A stretch of 64,000 nt of DNA from Tetracentron sinense (taxonomy: Eukaryota; Streptophyta; Magnoliopsida; Trochodendrales; Trochodendraceae). A program made the translations under genes and the position numbers. Positions 60,501 to 61,732 of this stretch are shown in pieces. Each line of letters starts with the position of its first letter. The stretch's first letter is position 1. The notes under the pieces are model-generated. The model was given only the letters and a program-made list of their open reading frames with translations, was not told where the DNA came from and made no database searches. The stretch covers positions 38,511,965 through 38,575,964 of the forward strand of contig CM026557.1 of NCBI GenBank assembly GCA_015143295.1, given 5' to 3'.

Positions 60501-61732
60501 GCCAAAAAATATCTCCAACACATCATAATAATTACAGTTTACTGTTTCGGTATTGCTTCTTTTCGGGAGGGGGGGCGTATAGAAGTTCCAAGGCTTGCAG
60601 ATAATATAATTTCACATTATATATCTCAAAGGTTCACGATATTTGTGTACCCCATATCCCTCGAAGAAACTTATATCCAGAAAGGAAACTTAGCTTAAGG
60701 TTTCATCCTTAGGACATAAATAAAAGGAACTCAGCTGTATAAGAGAGAAAATGCGCCCCAATAACTCCCAAAAAGAGAAAATATTTCCATGTTTCCTTAC
60801 CTGAATCGTATCTAAAACATTTGAATTTGTTTGGACTGGTTGATGCAAGGGGGGATCAAAATGGCTAGCTACACTGGAAGTGTTTAAACACAAAGGTGGA
60901 TCATCGCAAAGCTCCTTTTGCCCCATACCACCAAGAGACCCTAACAGTGAGTCGTTCAATGATCTTTTATCCACGTCCACAACACCTTTTATCTTGTCTT
61001 GTGTGGAAATACCACTAAAATTAACTTCCTGATCCCTAAGCTTTACATTCAGAACTTCAAGATCACATCTATCATGATTTTCTGAGATGGGTGTATCTAC
61101 GACACGAGAAACAGTTCTTGATGAGCTGCACCCCTGCTTTATAGCTAAACTGAAACCACACAGATCATCAGAACCATTGACAGATTGAGTAACAGATAAC
61201 CCTACATCTTCAAATGCATCTGCCATAGTGACTTCATCCAAGTCCGAGAGAAAATCAGTCTCCTCATTTGGGCAATGAAAGGCATCTTCCCACCCATACA
61301 ACCGTGCTTGCTTCACCCGAAGTGCAACTTCAAGAACAGCTGCAGCTGACAAAGCTTCTGAAGGCGAGCCACTGTTCACTAATTCAGATATGGCCAGTGC
61401 TTCAGATGCTGCAATAGAGAGTTCAACTGCATCTTTGATATCAGCATTTTTGAGGTATCTGATATTGGATTTTTCTTGATGCTGCCTCCAACTATCCTTG
61501 TTATATTTGGTGAGCAATTGAGGCCTCGTATTCTGGGACGTTCTTAGGTTGGATTTAAGGGGCAACAGATTTACTACACCAGCCTTGTAATCCATTTTGC
61601 ATTGGCGGCCCCTGTCACTTGGGACAGCTGAAGTTTCAGGAACTGGTTCCGTGGACAGAACTTTATTTGATTCTTGCCTCTCTGTTTGAAATGTATCCTG
61701 AAGTCGACTTGTAGTGTGCTGTGAAATACCAT
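12460..61732 (-). CDS. tandem-BRCT DNA-repair-type protein, nine exons seen, 5' end outside window
   Basis: Nine exons on the minus strand join in a single frame: 61732-60801, 60442-60352, 60265-60189 (or 60183), 59366-58226, 58130-57826, 48666-48560, 43811-43664, 12919-12767 and 12594-12460. All introns are GT-AG and every phase agrees, giving about 1,029 codons ending in TAA at 12462-12460. The first 310 residues include a helical Ala/Glu/Ser-rich stretch ([20 protein letters not shown]). The middle is a long Ser-rich, probably disordered region. The last ~280 residues form two BRCT repeats with the conserved Trp in INWLTDSI and YWIVNSL. BRCT pairs bind phosphorylated proteins in DNA-damage signalling. 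It most resembles plant At3g21480/At4g03130-type proteins (about 1,000 residues), recognised from memory. Exons show no stops, so it looks functional. The start codon lies upstream of the window or in an unseen exon. Confidence 0.85.
12767..12919 (-). CDS. BRCT-protein gene, penultimate exon
   Basis: Exactly 51 codons, with acceptor GGCCAG before 12919 and donor ATG|GTTAGT after 12767. It starts [20 protein letters not shown], continuing the FAKIIK end of the exon 30.7 kb away. It ends [12 protein letters not shown]. This is the GG turn, strand and helix part of the second BRCT repeat. Phase 0 on both sides matches both neighbours. Confidence 0.85.
13059..14399 (+). repeat. pair of ~95-bp direct repeats around a 1.15-kb segment
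   Basis: The 95-base block at 13059-13153 recurs at 14304-14399 with scattered substitutions (shared: CACGAAGTCCTCTTGAGAAC, GTCACCCGGCT, TTATGACAGCCAT). The segment between has a tandem repeat (13357-13700) but no gene. It could be the remnant of a longer repeated element present twice, or the long direct repeat of an unclassified transposon. Confidence 0.6.
13357..13700 (+). repeat. three diverged ~125-bp tandem units with inverted word
   Basis: Three successive units begin near 13357, 13481 and 13610. Each has a GATCACGGTTATT-like start, an internal AAACCRTGATTGTAAGG and a TTTAGTTAA...GAGTTAC end. The word and its complement occur within each unit, so each can fold back. It lies inside the 13.06-14.40-kb segment. 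Confidence 0.6.
14816..15222. mobile_element. MITE with ~40-bp terminal inverted repeats
   Basis: The left end (14823-14853) carries GAGTCATGCTCATTAAAGCC and the right end (15178-15212) carries its complement (TCATTAAAGTCTTTAATGAGCATGGCTCA), with few mismatches. Each arm also has an internal fold-back (CATTAAAG/CTTTAATG). The interior of about 330 bases is non-coding. The target duplication is unclear because both flanks are TA-rich. It may belong to a Mutator- or hAT-like family; class not settled. Confidence 0.6.
15223..15700. other. intron stretch without recognised feature
   Basis: A TA/CA microsatellite at 15221-15250, then A+T-rich unique-looking sequence. No open frame, repeat or known motif was recognised. 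Confidence 0.4.
15700..15960. repeat. motif-rich repeat with ATAACGG/CCGTTA words
   Basis: Several copies of AATTATATAACRRTGCTA and of CCGTTA/TAACGG occur in both orientations. The outer word GGCTTAGGCAGGGTTTT is directly repeated at about 15703 and 15902. It shares its ACATAACGG motif with 21790-22010. Similar in style to the subterminal regions of the hAT elements in this window, but no clear target duplication. Confidence 0.5.
16130..17420 (-). pseudogene. hAT transposase relic (DUF659-type)
   Basis: On the minus strand, pieces in changing frames match plant hAT transposases with a DUF659 domain. An acidic segment ([16 protein letters not shown]) is followed by [51 protein letters not shown], then [17 protein letters not shown] and, further on, [20 protein letters not shown]. 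The order agrees with the family. The C-terminal dimerisation domain was not found and the frame is broken many times. It lies in the giant intron and could be a decayed relative of whatever mobilised the non-autonomous hAT elements here. Confidence 0.75.
17421..17974. other. A+T-rich intron stretch, nothing recognised
   Basis: Low-complexity A-rich sequence with no open frame, inverted repeat or recognisable motif. Confidence 0.4.
18643..20150 (+). pseudogene. LINE reverse transcriptase (broken)
   Basis: RT motifs in order: [20 protein letters not shown] (18830-18890), [20 protein letters not shown] (18985-19045), [45 protein letters not shown], and the catalytic [10 protein letters not shown] near 19545. 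[20 protein letters not shown] and [16 protein letters not shown] follow (to ~20060), the region before the zinc-binding C-terminus. Stops and frameshifts occur throughout. An intact LINE uses this enzyme for target-primed reverse transcription. Confidence 0.8.
20476..21717. mobile_element. hAT-type non-autonomous element with CGATATCG words
   Basis: A 1,242-bp element beginning CATGAAATCAAAAATCG and ending CGACATTTAGAACCTTG. It is flanked by CTTGTACT (20468-20475) and CTTGTATT (21718-21725), an 8-bp target duplication with one change. Both ends are dense in CGATAT/ATATCG words. The insertion splits the 3' region of a LINE. The first ~550 bases also carry an internal duplication: a ~300-bp unit starting in the LINE flank at about 20414 recurs at about 20735, so the duplication arose after insertion. 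No transposase is encoded. Confidence 0.75.
21780..22010. repeat. motif-rich repeat with CCGTTACATAACGG words
   Basis: GTTATGTAACAGC, CCGTTACATAACGG, CCGTTGCATAACG and CCATTATATAATGG occur within 170 bases, each self-complementary. The block ends TTTAAAACCATGC, and GGTTTTAAAACTGC at ~21797 may be its other end. Related by its word to 15700-15960. Probably a short hAT-like element; no target duplication found. Confidence 0.5.
22335..22825. repeat. motif-rich repeat with GAGTCGACTC words
   Basis: Dense variants of GAGTCRACTC, ACTCGRSCGAGT and AAGTCGAGTTT in both orientations lie near both ends (22360-22500 and 22720-22820), around a central A+T-rich region. The right end reads TTTTAAAACACTG. 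The flanks CCCACAAT and CCCATTTT give only 6 of 8 matches as a target duplication. Likely another hAT-like non-autonomous element. Confidence 0.5.
23695..23995 (+). repeat. two short tandem duplications
   Basis: A ~52-bp G-rich unit (GAATGAAGARTRTAGAAGGC to GGTGGTGGTAGTGATAGACA) occurs twice at 23695-23790. Next, a ~100-bp unit (AAGAAGGAARAAAGACAC to AAATCTAGGTAATATC) occurs twice at about 23825-24005. Both lie within degenerate copia A sequence. Confidence 0.65.
24582..26735 (+). repeat. ~70-bp minisatellite, ~30 units, two hairpins per unit
   Basis: About 30 tandem units of ~70 bp. Each unit has two perfect or near-perfect inverted repeats: GGGGTC-TTTAATA-GACCCC, and GGCAGCAAGG-AGCAC-CCTTGCTGCC, joined by an A-rich spacer (CAAATTRAAATCAAAGTAAA). 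The stems are much better kept than the spacers and loops, and some changes in one arm are matched in the other. The array sits in the giant intron, inside copia A. No coding role is apparent; short open frames crossing it are incidental. Confidence 0.9.
26736..27460 (+). other. stem-loop-rich tail following the minisatellite
   Basis: Non-repeated sequence with a run of separate perfect hairpins. They are at 26764-26779, 26783-26805 (GTAGTGGGTATAATACCCAC), 26837-26855, 26911-26926, 26938-26962, 27320-27337, 27346-27367 (CGGCATGG...CCATGCCG) and, less perfect, 27370-27403. Stems are G+C-rich and most loops A+T-rich, like the minisatellite hairpins. No open frame. It ends where copia A coding resumes (~27465). 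This looks like part of the same inserted unit as the minisatellite. Confidence 0.6.
27586..29030. mobile_element. hAT-type non-autonomous element with GTTTCC/GGAAAC-like words
   Basis: A 1,445-bp element inserted in the copia A RT coding region. It begins CATGGTTTAAAACATC and ends GAATTTTAATACCTTG. The left flank TTTACATG is followed on the right by TTTATG, the same 8 bp with CA lost. Restoring the site joins GFTC to [16 protein letters not shown], the expected copia sequence, which confirms the insertion. Both ends are rich in GTTTCC/GAAACG words. Inside are tandem units around 27950-28080 (ATTCAATCAACATGAACCAAAGTCA). No transposase. Confidence 0.75.
30392..31712 (-). repeat. 3' LTR of copia B
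   Basis: The partner of 39663-40982. It starts TGAAACTACCC and ends GGGATTTACA on the plus strand. It carries the same promoter and word-rich block (31100-31410). The adjoining purine tract at 31713-31727 marks it as the 3' LTR of a minus-strand element. Confidence 0.9.
31713..31727 (-). promoter_or_regulatory. copia B polypurine tract
   Basis: The minus strand reads GCCAAAGGGGGAGAT directly before the 3' LTR start (TGTAAATCCC). This is the usual copia plus-strand primer motif. Confidence 0.85.
31728..32291 (-). other. 3' untranslated region of copia B
   Basis: Non-coding stretch between the extra ORF stop and the polypurine tract. It includes a second C-rich tract (~31998-32006, CTCTCCCCCTTTTTGG on plus, i.e. 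an AAAAAGGGGGAGAG purine run on minus) that may act as a secondary plus-strand primer. Confidence 0.4.
32292..33540 (-). pseudogene. copia B extra ORF downstream of pol (plant transposon protein-like)
   Basis: A sense reading frame between pol and the 3' LTR. It starts [20 protein letters not shown] (ATG at 33540) and continues through FVDR-like and [20 protein letters not shown] sections. After frameshifts near 33230 and 32850 it reads [20 protein letters not shown], then a heptad-like end ([20 protein letters not shown]) and stops at 32292. The middle resembles the 'putative plant transposon protein' domain seen next to many plant retroelements. Its role is unknown. Most copia elements lack any such gene. 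Confidence 0.6.
33541..35036 (-). other. non-coding region of copia B between pol and the extra ORF
   Basis: A+T-rich with a poly(T)-like stretch at 34845-34905. It contains two short copies of the GATCGATCGGT word (33785-33825). No open frame was recognised. It may hold a promoter or splice signals for the extra ORF. Confidence 0.4.
35037..36640 (-). pseudogene. copia B reverse transcriptase and RNase H, broken
   Basis: RT begins with [18 protein letters not shown], continues through [20 protein letters not shown] and [20 protein letters not shown] to [14 protein letters not shown]. It is interrupted at the catalytic YVDD site, where the frame changes (35966). RNase H follows with [20 protein letters not shown] and [11 protein letters not shown], and ends [20 protein letters not shown] ... 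SIGLCGVE with a stop at 35037. A ~110-bp tandem duplication at about 36541-36755 disrupts the RT entry region. Confidence 0.88.
36793..38640 (-). pseudogene. copia B protease and integrase, broken
   Basis: An acidic linker (38640-38230) is followed by the protease segment [18 protein letters not shown] (active D-S-G). Next come the GAG-pre-integrase region with [15 protein letters not shown], the integrase zinc site (CGPCQIGKQ), the core ([31 protein letters not shown]), and the C-terminal [20 protein letters not shown]. The DDE residues are present. A stop near 38004, a frameshift near 37385 and stops at about 38228 break the frame. Confidence 0.85.
38640..39593 (-). pseudogene. copia B gag (UBN2-type, CCHC knuckle), broken
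   Basis: Starts at an ATG at 39591-39593 with [20 protein letters not shown] and [24 protein letters not shown] follows where relatives have a Trp codon. The main frame (39473-38823) carries the UBN2 core ([38 protein letters not shown]). A frameshift near 38823 leads to the CCHC knuckle [14 protein letters not shown] at about 38705-38660. One stop and one frameshift make it non-functional. Gag would form the virus-like particle. Confidence 0.82.
39649..39660 (-). promoter_or_regulatory. copia B primer-binding site
   Basis: The minus strand reads TGGTATCAGAGC, the standard plant site complementary to the 3' end of initiator tRNA-Met, two bases inside the 5' LTR. It starts minus-strand DNA synthesis. 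Confidence 0.9.
39663..40982 (-). repeat. 5' LTR of copia B
   Basis: Ends TG...CA in plus-strand reading (TGAAATTACCC to TGGATTTACA). It includes a block at 40370-40680 rich in CCGAGCGATCGGT-like words. Relative to the other LTR it keeps a 27-bp segment near 39694, lacks ACAAGGATCA near 40229 and has an extra copy of CGAGCGAGCGGTCTCAACAC near 40640. Confidence 0.9.
41704..42043. mobile_element. hAT-type miniature element with CGTATTATAC words
   Basis: A 340-bp element with termini CATAGTTATCAAACAC and GTACTTGGTAACTATG. It is flanked by a perfect 8-bp duplication CCTACTAG (41696-41703 and 42044-42051). It interrupts the RNase H coding part of copia A; removing it and one duplication joins [10 protein letters not shown] to [11 protein letters not shown] in agreement with copia proteins. 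The interior is crowded with CCGTATTATAC/CGTTTAATA words in both orientations. Confidence 0.88.
42283..42495 (+). repeat. 3' LTR of copia A
   Basis: Directly follows the RNase H end ([12 protein letters not shown], stop, GGAG). It starts TGTAGAATATCCCTC and has a TATA box (GTATAAATAATAAAG, ~42376), an R/U5-like C/T-rich stretch and a proposed CA end near 42495. A related piece with the same TATA region lies at 46500-46720. Confidence 0.6.
42496..43663. other. intron stretch just after the 43.7-kb exon donor
   Basis: A+T-rich sequence with no repeat or domain recognised. The short open frame at 43439-43630 on the minus strand lies directly in the intron and has no family resemblance. Confidence 0.4.
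43664..43811 (-). CDS. BRCT-protein gene, exon starting the second BRCT repeat
   Basis: A 148-base exon: acceptor CTGCAG before 43811, donor AAG|GTAAGG after 43664. Its first base completes the split codon from the previous exon (AA|T, Asn), then 49 codons follow, including [20 protein letters not shown] and [16 protein letters not shown]. It holds the linker and the first strand and helix of the second BRCT repeat. It is followed by the 30.7-kb intron. Confidence 0.85.
44376..44848. mobile_element. TRIM-like miniature LTR element
   Basis: Two ~210-bp direct repeats (about 44385-44600 and 44645-44840) share CACTGGGCTCAAGTGGGGCG-type starts, TATGTAACATGGCCCAC and GGGCTATGAGATAAAAGGAA, and end near TTAGATGTCNTRCATCA. 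Between them, ~45 bases hold AGTATCAGAGTC, close to the tRNA-Met primer site, and a purine-rich CACCGGGGGTGATT, a possible polypurine tract. This is the layout of terminal-repeat retrotransposons in miniature. It lies in the 4.7-kb intron. Confidence 0.55.
44880..45070 (+). repeat. short degenerate tandem repeat
   Basis: Three to four units of about 45 bp containing CTGGGACAGGTTTATAGAAGTGGGAATAAGG. A+G-rich intron sequence continues to about 45450 without recognised features. Confidence 0.55.
45071..46200. other. intron stretch, nothing recognised
   Basis: Purine-rich (45240-45450) and then A+T-rich sequence. No coding frame, terminal repeat or RNA gene was recognised. Confidence 0.35.
46201..46508 (+). 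repeat. identical 154-bp tandem duplication
   Basis: Bases 46201-46354 are repeated at 46355-46508 with no difference seen over about 153 bases (start CGAGTATACGATTTAGAG, end CTTACATTCTGTA). The unit includes a short frame ([15 protein letters not shown]) that may be the end of a retroelement polyprotein. The identity points to a very recent event or an assembly artefact. Confidence 0.85.
46500..46720 (+). repeat. LTR fragment related to copia A
   Basis: Shares ACCATTAGTGGARTATAAATAATAAAG and the following AGAGA..CATTAATCTYTC stretch with the copia A LTR. It also has an inverted repeat GGTCTACTATTAGTA/TACTAATAGTAGACC and a (CTTCTC)n run. Probably a solo or truncated LTR. Confidence 0.6.
46809..47305. 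mobile_element. hAT-type non-autonomous element (copy 2 of the GCTCGGC family)
   Basis: A 497-bp relative of 11261-11718. It starts TAGGGCTACATAAAGCCC and ends GAATACACCCCTA. Flanks TGTAAAAC (46801-46808) and TATAAAAC (47306-47313) form an 8-bp target duplication with one change. The interior is rich in GCTCGGCTCG/CGAGCCGAGC words around a central TATATATCATTATTATATATA stretch that is also present in copy 1. Confidence 0.82.
47314..48559. other. intron stretch before the 48.6-kb exon
   Basis: No recognised repeat. Some exon-like sequence at 47560-47830 on the minus strand was considered and rejected, since the 48.6-kb and 43.7-kb exons join directly in phase. Confidence 0.4.
48560..48666 (-). 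CDS. BRCT-protein gene, exon completing the first BRCT repeat
   Basis: A 107-base exon with acceptor GATGCAG before 48666 and donor GAGAA|GTAAGT after 48560 (phase 2). It encodes [20 protein letters not shown] followed by [15 protein letters not shown], i.e. the end of the first BRCT repeat with its conserved Trp. The phase-0 start fits the 57826 donor exactly. It is isolated between two repeat-filled introns and would be missed by open-frame searches. Confidence 0.86.
49150..49990 (+). mobile_element. LINE reverse transcriptase fragment
   Basis: Plus-strand pieces of an L1-type [20 protein letters not shown], a KDFRPI-like segment near 49455, a [12 protein letters not shown]-like segment near 49560, [14 protein letters not shown], and a degraded catalytic [13 protein letters not shown] ending at 49990. 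Copia C is inserted at this point. Many stops; dead. Confidence 0.7.
49991..50330 (+). repeat. 5' LTR of copia C
   Basis: TGTTGGAATTG to TTTTCACCACA. It contains TATTATAAATAGAAAC (TATA box near 50113) and the word GATCGATCGGTGGAGC. Confidence 0.9.
50334..50346 (+). promoter_or_regulatory. copia C primer-binding site
   Basis: TGGTATAAGAGTC three bases after the 5' LTR; relatives have TGGTATCAGAGC. Complementary to initiator tRNA-Met with mutations. Confidence 0.8.
50363..51253 (+). pseudogene. copia C gag and start of protease
   Basis: ATG at 50363 ([12 protein letters not shown]), a frameshift near 50400 and a TGA near 50528. A long open frame then carries the UBN2 core ([40 protein letters not shown]). 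The zinc knuckle reads [14 protein letters not shown], with the last Cys changed to Tyr. The frame ends at the protease start [12 protein letters not shown], where the catalytic D-S-G has become D-S-S. Both changes would disable function. Confidence 0.85.
51254..52640 (+). pseudogene. copia C protease end and integrase, broken
   Basis: GAG-pre-integrase and integrase are readable across stops: [20 protein letters not shown] (51470), an HMTEIA-like zinc region (~51620), [20 protein letters not shown] (51780-51840), [10 protein letters not shown], and TPQQNGVA with the E position damaged (stop at ~52095). The C-terminal frame is 52130-52375 ([20 protein letters not shown]). At least eight stops. 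Confidence 0.8.
52641..54240 (+). pseudogene. copia C reverse transcriptase and RNase H, few lesions
   Basis: RT entry [20 protein letters not shown] (52730), stops at 52842 and 52886, then [35 protein letters not shown] and the catalytic [13 protein letters not shown] (~53275). A frameshift near 53390 and a short gap follow. RNase H (53707-54240) is open with [38 protein letters not shown] and [20 protein letters not shown], ending before the 3' LTR. The RNase H catalytic acidic residues are in place. Confidence 0.87.
54334..54675 (+). repeat. 3' LTR of copia C
   Basis: TGTTGTAATTG to TTTTTACAACA, with scattered substitutions against the 5' LTR. TATA box near 54455. Confidence 0.9.
54676..57210 (-). 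mobile_element. LINE C-terminal relic, split by an LTR-like block
   Basis: On the minus strand, 57210-56978 reads LNDWEV-like sequence ([36 protein letters not shown]). After a gap, 55212-54690 continues with [19 protein letters not shown] and [17 protein letters not shown]-like zinc-region fragments. Together these are the end of a LINE ORF2. The intervening 55213-56977 block is an insertion. Broken by stops. Confidence 0.65.
55213..56977 (+). repeat. probable solo LTR or LARD-like block
   Basis: Starts TGTTAGACATATATGCCC and may end CTATAGTCA. It contains a good TATA box (CTATAAATAGGG at ~56549) followed by C/T-rich leader-like sequence. No coding frames. It interrupts a LINE. The 5-bp flanks do not match clearly, so boundaries are tentative. 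Confidence 0.5.
57420..57600. repeat. motif-rich repeat with CGTATTATAC/GTCGTTTTAAA words
   Basis: GTCGTTTTAAA occurs twice, with ACGTATTATACTAG, ACGTTTAATATGCG and TTAATACGGCATA. The words match those of the hAT miniature element at 41704-42043. Ends and target duplication were not found; probably a truncated relative. Confidence 0.5.
57826..58130 (-). CDS. BRCT-protein gene, exon starting the first BRCT repeat
   Basis: The acceptor TTGTAG precedes 58130 and the donor AAG|GTTGGT follows 57826, phase 0. It starts [15 protein letters not shown] and continues into [20 protein letters not shown] and [15 protein letters not shown]. This is the beta1-alpha1-beta2 part of a BRCT fold with its GG turn. 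The next donor-like site (T|GTAAGA) would give the wrong phase for the 48.6-kb exon. The following intron is 9.2 kb. Confidence 0.86.
58226..59366 (-). CDS. BRCT-protein gene, large central exon
   Basis: A 1,141-base exon. The acceptor GAAG precedes GATGTTGAC at 59366, preceded by a long pyrimidine tract. The donor is ACTC|GTAAGA after 58226, phase 1. An alternative CAG|GTTTTG a few bases on would give the wrong phase for the next exon. It encodes 380 residues, Ser-, Asn- and Glu-rich with no recognised domain, and basic toward the end (RKTQ/RYQTR region). It is probably a disordered linker carrying phosphorylation sites, as in other BRCT scaffolds. Confidence 0.85.
60189..60265 (-). CDS. BRCT-protein gene, third visible exon, two possible donors
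   Basis: The acceptor CTACAG precedes 60265. The exon encodes [20 protein letters not shown] then GWTRK. Two in-frame donors are six bases apart: AAG|GTGGCA after 60189 or GCA|GTATGC after 60183. Both leave phase 0, so the protein would differ by two residues (VA). The short RWLGGWT motif looks conserved. Confidence 0.72.
60352..60442 (-). CDS. BRCT-protein gene, second visible exon
   Basis: A 91-base exon, acceptor TTGCAG before 60442 (phase 0) and donor ACTG|GTTAAG after 60352 (phase 1). It encodes [20 protein letters not shown] and continues to ARDLRKT. It is too short and too split to appear as an open frame on its own. The phase fits both neighbours. Confidence 0.75.
60801..61732 (-). 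CDS. BRCT-protein gene, first visible exon
   Basis: Acceptor CATCAG before 61732 and donor CAG|GTAAGG after 60801. The exon enters in phase 1 (AT then GGT), so a further upstream exon must exist. It encodes about 310 residues. The Met at 61595 is internal, because the open frame runs upstream of it through [18 protein letters not shown] to the splice site. The Ala-rich helical segment around 61440-61300 is the best-conserved-looking part; the rest is Ser/Asp-rich. Confidence 0.82.
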
